A DNA stretch of 64,000 nt from Pseudonocardia autotrophica (GCF_003945385.1 NZ_AP018920.1:4030001-4094000), one strand, 5' to 3'; positions 9,715 through 17,141 are shown, numbered from the stretch's first letter. Translations and numbers: made by a program. The notes: a model not told the origin generated them from the letters alone.

Positions 9715-9742
9715 TGCAACCGGATCAGCCACGGTGGGGTCC
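9715..9742 (+). promoter_or_regulatory. Predicted ECF-sigma promoter upstream of the oxygenase gene
   Basis: TGCAACC at 9715-9721, 17 bp spacer, GTCC at 9739-9742. The same layout occurs upstream of the sigma gene (10590) and ogt (12177). The AAC-containing upstream box and the spacing are typical of ECF promoters. The predicted leader to ATG 9782 is about 35 nt and contains GGAGGCAGGGAG as ribosome site. Inference from three-way motif sharing. Confidence 0.55.
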
Positions 9743-9781
9743 GGACCGTCGAACGCACCTCACCGACACGGAGGCAGGGAG

Positions 9782-10516
9782 ATGACCACCACCCCGGCCG
9801 ATGCCGGAGCCGCCCCGGCGGGCCCGCATCTGCACGCGCTCGACTGGTCCCGGCTGGCGGCGGCACTGAACGCCGACGGCGCGGCCATGACCCCGCCCCT
9901 GCTGGAACCGGTGCAGTGCGACGAGATCACCGCGATGTTCGACGAGGACGACCGGTTCCGCTCCACCGTCCGGATGGCCCGCCACTCGTTCGGCGAGGGC
10001 AGCTACCGGTACTTCGCCGATCCGCTGCCCGAGCTGGTACAGACCCTGCGCACCGAGCTGTACCCGCCACTGGCCCGGATCGCGAACGACTGGGCCCGCC
10101 GGCTCGGTGAGGACGGCTGGCCGGAGACGCTGGAGAGCCTGCTGGACGCCTGTGCCGCGCGGGGGCAGACGAAACCGACGCCGCTGGTGCTCCGTTACGG
10201 CCCCTCCGGCTACAACTGCCTGCACCAGGACGTCTACGGCGACCTGACGTTCCCGCTGCAGTTCCTGGTGATGCTGTCCCGCCCGGACGTCGACTTCACC
10301 GGCGGCGAGAGCGTGTTCGTCGAGCAACGGCCGCGCCGGCAGTCCCGACCGATGGTGCTGCGACCGGGGCAGGGCCAGGCCGTGATCTTCCCGGTGCGCA
10401 ACCGGCCGTGCCGCGGTACCCGGGGCGAGCACCGGGTCCAGATGCGGCACGGGGTCAGCGCCGTGCACAGCGGGAACCGGACCGTGCTCGGCATCATCTT
10501 CCACAACGCACGATGA
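9782..10516 (+). CDS. 2OG-Fe(II) oxygenase, Oxygenase-NA (PF09859) type, alkylated DNA repair
   Basis: 244 residues. The conserved track of the Oxygenase-NA family is clear: FRSTVRMARHSFGEGSYRYF, PTPLVLRYGPSGYNCLHQD, FPLQFLVML, TGGESVFVEQRPRRQSR, MRHGVSAVHSG and GIIFHNAR. Iron ligands are probably His148 and Asp150 (HQD) and the His of RHG near 223. Relatives are thought to demethylate damaged nucleic acid oxidatively, like AlkB, and often lie next to ada. Here it heads a run with a small ORF, an ECF sigma factor, an MGMT-Ada fusion and Ogt. The ribosome site GGAGG lies just upstream. Confidence 0.87.
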   Translation: MTTTPADAGAAPAGPHLHALDWSRLAAALNADGAAMTPPLLEPVQCDEITAMFDEDDRFRSTVRMARHSFGEGSYRYFADPLPELVQTLRTELYPPLARIANDWARRLGEDGWPETLESLLDACAARGQTKPTPLVLRYGPSGYNCLHQDVYGDLTFPLQFLVMLSRPDVDFTGGESVFVEQRPRRQSRPMVLRPGQGQAVIFPVRNRPCRGTRGEHRVQMRHGVSAVHSGNRTVLGIIFHNAR

Positions 10517-10629
10517 CGCCCGGCACGACGCCGCGGCCCGGCGGGCCCGACGACGGCACGCTCGGCTGCGACTACCACCGGCAGATCGCTGCAACCGGAC
10601 ACGTCCCGGTGGTGTTCTGCACGCCATGA
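10513..10629 (+). CDS. Small ORF, 38 codons, linking oxygenase and sigma genes
   Basis: ATG 10513 overlaps the oxygenase stop (ATGA) and its own stop overlaps the sigma-factor ATG (ATGA again), so ribosomes could pass through all three genes. The peptide ends with GCDYHRQIAATGHVPVVFC, giving Cys19, His22, His30 and Cys36, a spacing that could bind a metal ion. I know no matching family. It may be a real small protein, perhaps acting on the sigma factor, or only a coupling device. A predicted promoter lies inside it. Confidence 0.45.
   Translation: MTPGTTPRPGGPDDGTLGCDYHRQIAATGHVPVVFCTP
10590..10617 (+). promoter_or_regulatory. Predicted autoregulatory ECF promoter before the sigma gene
   Basis: TGCAACC at 10590-10596, 17 bp spacer, GTTC at 10614-10617, inside the 38-codon ORF. 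The sigma ATG at 10626 is only 9 nt beyond the -10-like box, so the transcript would begin at or almost at the start codon and be leaderless. The spacer also resembles that of the promoter at 9715 (both contain CGGTGG at the same offset). Confidence 0.5.
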
Positions 10630-11264
10630 CCGACGACGACATCGGCCCGGGCGCCGGGCACGACGACGGCACGGACGCCGTCGCCTGCGCCCTCGCGGCC
10701 GATCTCGACGCCGGATTCGGCGAGCTGGTCGACGCCCATCGGGATCTGCTGTTCTCGGTGGCCCGCAGCTTCGTCCGCACCCCGGCCGACGCCGAGGACC
10801 TCGCCGCCGACGCCCTGCTGCGCGCCTACCGGGCGCTCTGCGGGTACTCGACGGAGCGGATCCGGGGGCTGCGGGTGCGCCCGTGGCTGCTCGTGATCCT
10901 GCGCAACACGGCACGCAACCGGGCCCGGGACGCGGCCCGTCGACCGGCGCCCCCGCCACGGCACGACCCGTTCGACGCGGCGCTGCCCGAGGATCGAAGT
11001 ATCGAGCCGGACCCAGCCGAGCAGGCCGAGCGCGGAGAGCTGCAACGCGCGCTCGGCACCGCCCTCGGAGAGCTGTCCGAGGCGCAGCGCACCGCGGTCG
11101 TGCTCCGGCACGTGCACGGGCTGCCGACCTCCGAGGTCGCGCAGGTGCTCGGCTGCGCCGAGGGCACCGCGAAGTCGCACGTCTCGCGCGGTCTCACCGC
11201 TTTGCGCACCGTCCTGGCCGCACCCGCGGCGCCACGACCGCGTCCCCTCGAAAGGAGGACCTGA
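10626..11264 (+). CDS. ECF-type RNA polymerase sigma factor
   Basis: 212 residues. Region 2 is seen in LVDAHRDLLFSVARSFVRTP and DAEDLAADALLRAYRAL; region 4 in ALGELSEAQRTAVVLRHVHG and SEVAQVLGCAEGTAKSHVSR. No anti-sigma factor gene is adjacent. The start overlaps the small ORF stop, and the stop overlaps the following MGMT-Ada gene (TGATG). Its place among four alkylation-repair genes and the shared promoter motif suggest that it directs this regulon. How it is activated is not visible; the downstream Ada domain is a candidate signal source. Confidence 0.9.
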   Translation: MTDDDIGPGAGHDDGTDAVACALAADLDAGFGELVDAHRDLLFSVARSFVRTPADAEDLAADALLRAYRALCGYSTERIRGLRVRPWLLVILRNTARNRARDAARRPAPPPRHDPFDAALPEDRSIEPDPAEQAERGELQRALGTALGELSEAQRTAVVLRHVHGLPTSEVAQVLGCAEGTAKSHVSRGLTALRTVLAAPAAPRPRPLERRT

Positions 11265-12145
11265 TGACGACGATCTCGTTCCCGGCCCGCCGCAACGGCC
11301 GGCCGGTCCACGACGGCGGACAGAGCGCCGTCGTCGTCGCCCGCTCCGCCGGGCCCGGCGACACCGCCGATCCCGGCGCGGAACGGGCAGCCACCGAGCC
11401 CGATCCGCTGCTCGCCGCGCTGTCCGGGCTCGGGACCATTGCCCCGGCCGAGCTCGACGACCGGGTGTTCGCCCGGTGGTTGAGCGCCCCCAGCCGGCTC
11501 GGCGACGTCCGGGTGGCGTTCACCGGCGACGGCGCGCAGTTCCTGCGACCGGCCGCAGGCACCGACGACGGCGCGTTCGCCGCCGAGTACCGCAGCCGGT
11601 TCGCCCGGCCGCTGCGTCCGGCCCGGCGGCTGCCCGCGGGCGTCGGCCCGTCGCTGCGCGGCACCGCCGCGGCCCGGCCGGAACTGGATCTCGCCGCCGG
11701 CAGCCCGTTCGAGCGGGCGGTGCTCGCCGCGACCCGGCGGATCCCGGCCGGGCAGGTCCGCCCGTATGCCTGGGTCGCCCGGGAGGCCGGGCACCCGACC
11801 GCGGTCCGCGCGGTGGGCACGGTGCTGGCCTGCAATCCGTTGCCGCTGCTCGTGCCCTGCCACCGGGTCGTCCGCTCCGACGGGGCGCTCGGTGGCTACA
11901 TGTTCGGCCCGGACCGCAAGTCCGAGCTGCTCGCCGCGGAGGGCGCCGATCTCGCCGAGCTGGCGGCGCTGGCCCGTGCGGGCGTGCACTTCCTGGCCAG
12001 CGACACCACCGGGATCGTCTGCTTTCCGACCTGCCGCGACGCCCGCCGGATCACCCGGGCGCACCGGCACGGCTTCGGCACCCTCGACGACGCCCGCCGC
12101 GCCGGCTACCGGCCGTGCCGCACCTGCCGCCCGGCCGCCGCCTGA
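11264..12145 (+). CDS. Methylated-DNA cysteine methyltransferase with C-terminal Ada metal-binding domain
   Basis: 293 residues. After about 145 residues of poorly conserved sequence comes an MGMT domain with active site LLVPCHRVVRSDGALGGY (Cys199). It is followed by an Ada-type zinc domain: TTGIVCFPTC and AGYRPCRTCRP give Cys253, Cys257, Cys285 and Cys288, the C-x3-C...C-x2-C pattern of E. coli Ada Cys38/42/69/72. Classical Ada has the zinc domain first, then an AraC DNA-binding domain, then MGMT; here the order is reversed and the AraC part is missing. It should repair O6-methylguanine and possibly phosphotriesters. The ATG overlaps the sigma stop. Confidence 0.85.
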   Translation: MTTISFPARRNGRPVHDGGQSAVVVARSAGPGDTADPGAERAATEPDPLLAALSGLGTIAPAELDDRVFARWLSAPSRLGDVRVAFTGDGAQFLRPAAGTDDGAFAAEYRSRFARPLRPARRLPAGVGPSLRGTAAARPELDLAAGSPFERAVLAATRRIPAGQVRPYAWVAREAGHPTAVRAVGTVLACNPLPLLVPCHRVVRSDGALGGYMFGPDRKSELLAAEGADLAELAALARAGVHFLASDTTGIVCFPTCRDARRITRAHRHGFGTLDDARRAGYRPCRTCRPAAA

Positions 12146-12176
12146 CGGCGGCCGTGCCCGGCACCGGCCGTGCGGC

Positions 12177-12203
12177 TGCAACCCGGCGGAGCGGTCCGGG
12201 TTC
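12177..12203 (+). promoter_or_regulatory. Predicted ECF promoter upstream of ogt
   Basis: TGCAACC at 12177-12183, 16 bp spacer, GTTC at 12200-12203. Together with 9715 and 10590 this is the third copy of the element in 2.5 kb. The following TGCATCG resembles the TGCACG after the copy at 10590. The predicted leader to the ogt ATG at 12287 is about 75 nt. Confidence 0.5.
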
Positions 12204-12286
12204 TGCATCGTGACCACCCGCGACGGCCCGATCCGCGTCCACCACCCGGACACCGACCGCCGCCCACGGAGAGGACCACGCCCGTC

Positions 12287-12832
12287 ATGTCGATCGCAGC
12301 CACCACCGCCCGCCCGACCGTCGTCCAGCACACGACCCTGGGCCCGATCACCCTCTCGGCCTCCCCGCAGGGTCTGACCCGCCTGCGCCTGGGCCGGACC
12401 GCCCCCGCCGCGCACGACCCGCGGCCCGAGCCCGCCGGCGCCGAGCACGCGCTGCTCGAGCAGGCCGTCGCCGAGCTCGGCGAGTACCTGCTCGGGCGCC
12501 GCACCACGTTCACGGTGCCAGTCGACCTGTCCGGGGTCGAGCCGGAGCACCGCCGGGTCCTCGACGAGCTGTGCGCGATCGGCTACGGGCACACCCGCAG
12601 CTACGGGGAGCTCGCGCGTGCAGCAGGCCTGACCGAGGACGGCCCCCGCCGCGCCGGTGCGGCCTGCGCGCGCAACCCGGTTCTCCTGGTGATCCCGTGC
12701 CACCGGATCGTGTCCGCCGGCGGGGCGCTCACCGGCTACGCCGGTGGATTGCCGGTCAAGAAGGCGCTGCTCGCCCTGGAGCGCGGCCAGTTCCCGCTCG
12801 ACGCCGACGATCTCAGCGGTCTCGCGGGCTGA
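12287..12832 (+). CDS. ogt: Methylated-DNA--[protein]-cysteine S-methyltransferase
   Basis: 181 residues from ATG 12287, preceded by GGAGAGGACC. It has the N-terminal ribonuclease-like domain and the C-terminal MGMT domain: IGYGHTRSYGELARAAG, then NPVLLVIPCHRIVSAGGALT with the acceptor Cys near residue 138. It removes O6-alkyl groups from guanine in a single suicidal transfer. It is the second MGMT in the module after the Ada fusion. The next gene is convergent, so ogt ends the module. Confidence 0.93.
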   Translation: MSIAATTARPTVVQHTTLGPITLSASPQGLTRLRLGRTAPAAHDPRPEPAGAEHALLEQAVAELGEYLLGRRTTFTVPVDLSGVEPEHRRVLDELCAIGYGHTRSYGELARAAGLTEDGPRRAGAACARNPVLLVIPCHRIVSAGGALTGYAGGLPVKKALLALERGQFPLDADDLSGLAG

Positions 12833-12845
12833 TCCCTCCACCACG

Positions 12846-12945
12846 CACCGCGCCGCACCGCTCTGCACGGCACTGCTCTGCACGGCACAGCACAGCACCG
12901 CGCTGCACAGCACCGCTCTGCACAGCACCGCACAGCACCGCACGG
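12846..12945. repeat. Pentanucleotide tandem repeat, 20 imperfect units
   Basis: Exactly 100 bp can be read as 20 successive 5-mers of the form CACNG with variants CTCTG, CGCTG and CGCCG, for example CACAG CACCG CTCTG. It begins 13 bp after the ogt stop and runs into the GC hairpin at 12943. It is not within a gene. Slippage repeats of this kind are uncommon in high-GC actinomycetes. Confidence 0.85.
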
Positions 12946-12973
12946 CGGCCCCGTCGTCACACCGGGGCCGCCG
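12943..12973. terminator. GC hairpin between ogt and the CPBP gene
   Basis: Perfect 11-bp inverted repeat CGGCGGCCCCG ... CGGGGCCGCCG with a 9-nt loop, spanning the stop codon of the minus-strand CPBP gene and lying after the pentamer repeat. It could end transcription from both sides. There is no U-tract, as is usual at this GC content. Confidence 0.5.
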
Positions 12974-13865
12974 GGTTCCGGTGGTCGTACCCGAGCCGAC
13001 CGCGGGTACCGACCAGGACCACGACCGCGACGACGAGGCTCCCGGCGGCCATGGCCTGCATCGACCTGTTCGCATCCAGCGCGGGGAACATCTCCGACCA
13101 CACCACCGAGGCGAAGTTGTTGACACTGACGTGCAGCAGCATCGCCAGCGGCAGGCTCTCACCGGTGCGGTTGAAGACCCAGGTCATCACGATGTTGAAG
13201 GTCAGGCAGAACAGCACGAAGGCGGCGGGCCGGGTCCAGTCCGCGTCGGGCCAGCCGCCCCAGTCGGTGACGAACAGCGGCATGTGCCACAACGCCCACA
13301 GCGGACCGAGCACCATCGTCCCGGCCAGCGGCCCGAACCGGCGCTGCAGGCGGGGCAGCGCGAAGTCGCGCCAGCCGGGCTCCTCGGCGAGCCCGGTCGT
13401 GATCATCTGGATCAGCAGGGCGGGCACGTAGACCGCGACCACCAGCAGCGACGGCATGACGATCCGGCCGCCGGAGAACACGAACCCGGTCACCAGCATC
13501 GCGACCGGCACCCCGAGCAGGGTGAGCGCGTACCAGTGCCGGCGGACCCGCCACCGCCACATCCGCCCGATCCAGCGCCGCAGACCGGGCCGGCCGTCGG
13601 CGATCGCCGTCACCAGGAACGCCGAGGCGATGGGACCGAGATACGCGCCGGGCAGCACCCCGAGGATCTGGCTGGTTCCCAGGACGTCGGGGAATCGGTA
13701 GATCCAGACACCGAGCCCGTTCTCGGAGAGGATGTAGGGGGTCCACGCCACCCAGCTCATGAGGTTGGCGAGCAGGAAGAAGCTCAGCAACGGGCTGCGC
13801 CGGATCGCCCCCGCGAGCCCGGTCGCACCCCGCGACCTGGACGGGTTGTCTGTCGAAATGACCAT
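12957..13865 (-). CDS. CPBP family intramembrane metalloprotease
   Basis: 302 residues with about eight hydrophobic segments. The CPBP (Abi, Rce1-like) motifs are present: EEPGWRDFALP (EExxxR), then WALWHMPLF and LLHVSVNNF with the conserved His and Asn. Such proteases act in the membrane, often in bacteriocin tolerance or prenyl-protein-like processing; the role here is unknown. It starts upstream of, and is oriented like, the response regulator/kinase pair, but a 90-bp gap separates it from them. Confidence 0.85.
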   Translation of the reverse strand: MVISTDNPSRSRGATGLAGAIRRSPLLSFFLLANLMSWVAWTPYILSENGLGVWIYRFPDVLGTSQILGVLPGAYLGPIASAFLVTAIADGRPGLRRWIGRMWRWRVRRHWYALTLLGVPVAMLVTGFVFSGGRIVMPSLLVVAVYVPALLIQMITTGLAEEPGWRDFALPRLQRRFGPLAGTMVLGPLWALWHMPLFVTDWGGWPDADWTRPAAFVLFCLTFNIVMTWVFNRTGESLPLAMLLHVSVNNFASVVWSEMFPALDANRSMQAMAAGSLVVAVVVLVGTRGRLGYDHRNPAAPV

Positions 13866-13955
13866 GCCGAGAAGCCTCGGCCGGTCACCGGCCCGGAACG
13901 AGCCACCGGCGATGGAAGCTGCGCAGCTGCATCGAAGGATGCAGGGCGCCCCTCG

Positions 13956-14633
13956 TCAGCCCGCTGCGCCCCGGACGCCGGGGACATCGACGACACGGTT
14001 CTGGTAGGCCCAGACGACCGCTTGCAGCCGGGAGGTCACCCCCAGTTTCGGCAGCATCCGCGCCAGGTGCGACTTCACCGTCGACTGCTCGACCACGAGT
14101 GTGCGGGCGATGTCGTCGTTGGACATTCCCTGGGCGAGCAACAGCAGGATCTCGTGCTCGCGCGGGGTGAGCAGCTCCTCGGCCCGCCGGCCGGTCACCG
14201 GCTGCAGGCTCCGACGGTGCACGAACTCGCGCAGGATACGGCGGGTGAGGGTCTGGTCGATCGTCCCCTGCCCGGCGGCGACCTGGCGGACCGCACGGAT
14301 GATGTCGTCGGGGTCGGAGTCCTTGAGGAGGAAACCGGACGCGCCGGCCTCCAGCGCCCCGAACACGTAGTCGTCGAGATCGAAGGTCGTCAGGACGAGC
14401 ACCGGGATCTCGGTCCCCGGCGCGCACAGCTCGCGGGCGACATCGATGCCGCTACGGCCCGGCATCCGGATGTCGAGGCAGGCGACGTCGGGCACCAGGT
14501 CGCGGGCCATCTCGAGCGCACTGGTCCCGTCGGCGGCGACACCGACCACGTCGATGTCGGGTTCGGCCCCCATCAGCGACGCCAGACCGGCACGCACCAG
14601 CGGCTGATCGTCGGCGATGAGGACACGGATCAT
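13956..14633 (-). CDS. NarL/LuxR-family response regulator
   Basis: 225 residues from ATG 14633. The receiver domain MIRVLIADDQPLVRAGLASL has phosphoacceptor Asp54 in ACLDIRMPG and Lys in GFLLKDSDP. The C-terminal LuxR helix-turn-helix is LTPREHEILLLLAQGMSNDD with STVKSHLARMLPKLGV. The ATG overlaps the stop of the kinase by 4 bp, so the two form a two-component pair. Targets may include the CPBP gene next to it and the small membrane protein at 16112; this is inference from position. Confidence 0.93.
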   Translation of the reverse strand: MIRVLIADDQPLVRAGLASLMGAEPDIDVVGVAADGTSALEMARDLVPDVACLDIRMPGRSGIDVARELCAPGTEIPVLVLTTFDLDDYVFGALEAGASGFLLKDSDPDDIIRAVRQVAAGQGTIDQTLTRRILREFVHRRSLQPVTGRRAEELLTPREHEILLLLAQGMSNDDIARTLVVEQSTVKSHLARMLPKLGVTSRLQAVVWAYQNRVVDVPGVRGAAG

Positions 14634-15913
14634 GCAGGGGCCTCCGAGGACGGCGCGGTCGGGTTCACCGTACCGACCGTCTCGCCGAGCGGGAGCCGTA
14701 GGCGGACCTCCCAACCGCCGTCCGTCGTGGGCCCGTGGGTGAGGTCGGCACCGACGAGCTGCGCCCGCTCCGCCATGCCGAGGAGCCCGAACCCACCGCC
14801 GGGGCCCGGATCGGGTCCGGTGGGTACCCCGTTGCGCACGGCGATCGTGAGCCATCCGTCCTGCGGTGCACCGATCTCGACCGTGCAGCGGGCTCCGGGC
14901 GCATGCACCGCGGCGTTCGCCAGTGACTCCTGCACCATCCGGTGGGCGACCAGCTGCGCGAGCGGTCCGGCATCGACGTCCTCGTCGGACACGACGAGAT
15001 CGACCTCGGTGCCCGCCGCCCGCCGGGTCTCGACGAGTGCGGCCACCGCCTCGATGGTCGCCGGCGGCCGGTCGGCATCGGGCTCCTCGCGGAGCAGACC
15101 GACCAGCCGGCGCAGGTCGTCGAGGACGGCGCGGCTGTGCTCCCGGATCTGACGCGCCGACCGTCTCGCCGTTGCGGTGTCGGAGTCGATCTGCCGGTCG
15201 ATCGCCGCGGCCATGATCGCGATGCCGGACATGTGATGGGCGGCGATGTCGTGCAGCTCCCGGGAGAGCGCCGTGCGCTGCCGGGACATCGCCGCGGCCA
15301 GCAACGCGTCCTGCTCGCGGCGCAGCGCCTGCACCTCGTTGCGACGCGACTCGGACGCGTCCCGCCGGGCCGCGACGACGAGCCCGAACAGCAGCGGCAG
15401 CCCGACGACGACGAGTGCCTGGAACACCGCGCCCGCGGCAGCCGGTCCGGCCTCGGCTCCCGCACCGATCTCGTTGCCGAACTGACCCGTCGCCAGCAGC
15501 AGCCCGGTACCGGCCAGGACCCCCCACAGTCGTCGCAGCGGGCGTGCGGCGAGGACCGCGAGGAACACCGCGACCAACTGCACGACCGCGGTCAGGCTGT
15601 AGGCCCCACCCGGCGCCGCCCATGCGAGGAGCAGCGGCAGCGCGGTCACCCCGATCAGTACCGCCGCTGGCGCCCGGCTCACCCACATCAGGGTCACCGC
15701 CTGGGCCACCAGCACAGCCGCGACCACCCACCATCCGGTCCCGCCGGGGTGCGGCACCGGATCGAGGCCCGCGTCGGCGCCGGCGACGACCGGCAGAACG
15801 AGCAGCAGGGCCGTCGCGACGAGCCCGCACACGACGGCCCCCACGACCCGCAGCGGCGCCTGTTCTGCGGTGGACACGGGCAAGCCTCCCCCATCGGGAC
15901 GATCGCTGATCAC
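14630..15913 (-). CDS. Sensor histidine kinase (HisKA_3 type)
   Basis: 427 residues. Five or six N-terminal transmembrane helices (for example VVCGLVATALLLVLPVVAG) precede a coiled region and the dimerisation box SRELHDIAAHHMSGIAIMAA with the phosphorylated His. The ATPase domain follows with VQESLANAAVHAPGA and GGGFGLLGMAERAQ. It resembles DesK-type and other actinobacterial membrane-integral sensors that lack an extracytoplasmic domain. It overlaps its response regulator. The first codon could also be a GTG a few codons downstream (VSTAEQ). Confidence 0.9.
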   Translation of the reverse strand: MISDRPDGGGLPVSTAEQAPLRVVGAVVCGLVATALLLVLPVVAGADAGLDPVPHPGGTGWWVVAAVLVAQAVTLMWVSRAPAAVLIGVTALPLLLAWAAPGGAYSLTAVVQLVAVFLAVLAARPLRRLWGVLAGTGLLLATGQFGNEIGAGAEAGPAAAGAVFQALVVVGLPLLFGLVVAARRDASESRRNEVQALRREQDALLAAAMSRQRTALSRELHDIAAHHMSGIAIMAAAIDRQIDSDTATARRSARQIREHSRAVLDDLRRLVGLLREEPDADRPPATIEAVAALVETRRAAGTEVDLVVSDEDVDAGPLAQLVAHRMVQESLANAAVHAPGARCTVEIGAPQDGWLTIAVRNGVPTGPDPGPGGGFGLLGMAERAQLVGADLTHGPTTDGGWEVRLRLPLGETVGTVNPTAPSSEAPA

Positions 15914-16111
15914 CGGTCGAGCACCCGGCCGTCGCCGGGACCCGGCTCATCATCCGGTACGCCGCCCGCGCCGAGAGCCGCCCGGGCCGGATCTGCATCG
16001 AAAGACGGAGGTGCCCGGCTGCGTCCCTCCGGGTGACTCCGCCGAGCGCCTGCCGAGCCAGGCTGGAGCACGCGGCCGGCCGGGCCGCCCGATCACCGAG
16101 AGGACACGGAC

Positions 16112-16387
16112 GTGACCAACGAGAACGCAGGCCCCGACACCACCGGAGCCACCGACGTCACCAACAGCACCGGCAGCACAGGCAGCACCGGTGTGCCGAT
16201 CGCCGGCGCCCGCCCGCTGCCGCGACCGCTGCTCTGGACGCTGCTCGTCATCGCCCTGGTGGCGAACGCCGGGCTCTCACTCTCGCCGCTGCCCGCCGCC
16301 GTCGCCGCCGCGTTCGGGGTGCTCGTCATCGGGATCGGTGCGCTGCTGATCCGGGACCATCGGCGATCCTCCCGCGCCACCACGTGA
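16112..16387 (+). CDS. Small two-helix membrane protein
   Basis: 91 residues from GTG 16112 (GAGAGGACA upstream). A Thr/Gly/Ser-rich N-terminus with STGSTGSTG is followed by two hydrophobic segments (LLWTLLVIALVANAGLSL and AVAAAFGVLVIGIGALLI) and a basic tail. It resembles small unassigned membrane proteins common in actinomycetes. It is divergent from the sensor kinase, so it may be one of its targets. No specific function can be named. The 283 bp after it contain nothing I can support. Confidence 0.6.
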   Translation: MTNENAGPDTTGATDVTNSTGSTGSTGVPIAGARPLPRPLLWTLLVIALVANAGLSLSPLPAAVAAAFGVLVIGIGALLIRDHRRSSRATT

Positions 16388-16670
16388 CACCGTGCCGTCA
16401 CACCGCACCGCCGCGCCGCACCGCCGGGTGGCTCGGCGCCGGCCGGGTGCCGCCGCGCCCGTCGCAGATCCGCACCCCGGTCGATTGCGCCGTGGAACCG
16501 AGGAGGCGGCCTCCCGGCGATTGACCATGCCGCTACGGCACGGTGTCCACTGGGCGCACGGCCGCCGCCCCCGCCGTCGTCGGGACGCCGGACGACCTCA
16601 CCCGCTCATCCGCCGGGCTGCCGGTGGATGAGCGTCGTCACGTCTGCATGCACCGAGCGAGAGGACCACC

Positions 16671-17108
16671 GTGCTCACCCTCAGCCACTCGATCGACATC
16701 GACGCACCCGCGGATCGTGTGTGGGCGGTCTTCACCGACACCGGCTCCTATCCGGAGTGGAACCCCTTCATGACCAAGGTCGAGGGGGATCTGATCACGG
16801 GTTCGCGGCTCGCCGTCACCATCGTTCCTCCCGGTGGACGCCCGAACAGCTTCCGCCCCACCGTGACCACGGTGGAACCCGAGCGGCGCCTTCGCTGGCT
16901 CGGCCGTCTGCTGCTCCCCGGCATCGTCGACGGCGCGCACTCGTTCGAGCTCGAACCGCTCTCCCCCGGCACGACCCGGTTCACCCAGTCCGAGCGCTTC
17001 TCCGGACTGCTCGTACCGCTTCTGCGCGGCATGCTGCGTTCGGCCGAGGCGGGCTTCGCCGAGATGAACACGGCCCTCGCCGCGCGAGCGGAGTCGCGAC
17101 CGGCGTAG
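16671..17108 (+). CDS. SRPBCC-family (START-like) protein
   Basis: 145 residues from GTG 16671, preceded by GAGAGGACC. The N-terminus LSHSIDIDAPADRVWAVFTD, then YPEWNPFMTKVEG and RFTQSERFSGLLVPLL, follow the polyketide cyclase/SRPBCC pattern of a hydrophobic ligand-binding helix-grip fold. These proteins bind lipids or polyketides, or act as stress proteins; the substrate is not predictable. The gene ends with TAG and a short hairpin follows. Confidence 0.85.
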   Translation: MLTLSHSIDIDAPADRVWAVFTDTGSYPEWNPFMTKVEGDLITGSRLAVTIVPPGGRPNSFRPTVTTVEPERRLRWLGRLLLPGIVDGAHSFELEPLSPGTTRFTQSERFSGLLVPLLRGMLRSAEAGFAEMNTALAARAESRPA

Positions 17109-17115
17109 TGCGGGG

Positions 17116-17141
17116 CGGTCGTCCGACCGATACGACGACCG
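17116..17141 (+). terminator. Short hairpin after the SRPBCC gene
   Basis: Perfect 8-bp inverted repeat CGGTCGTC ... GACGACCG with a 10-nt loop, starting 8 bp after the stop codon. It is a plausible weak terminator separating this gene from the haloperoxidase remnant. Confidence 0.4.

Noticed and set aside
12846..12945. CRISPR-like array
   Set aside because: The units are 5 bp with no spacers; it is a simple tandem repeat.
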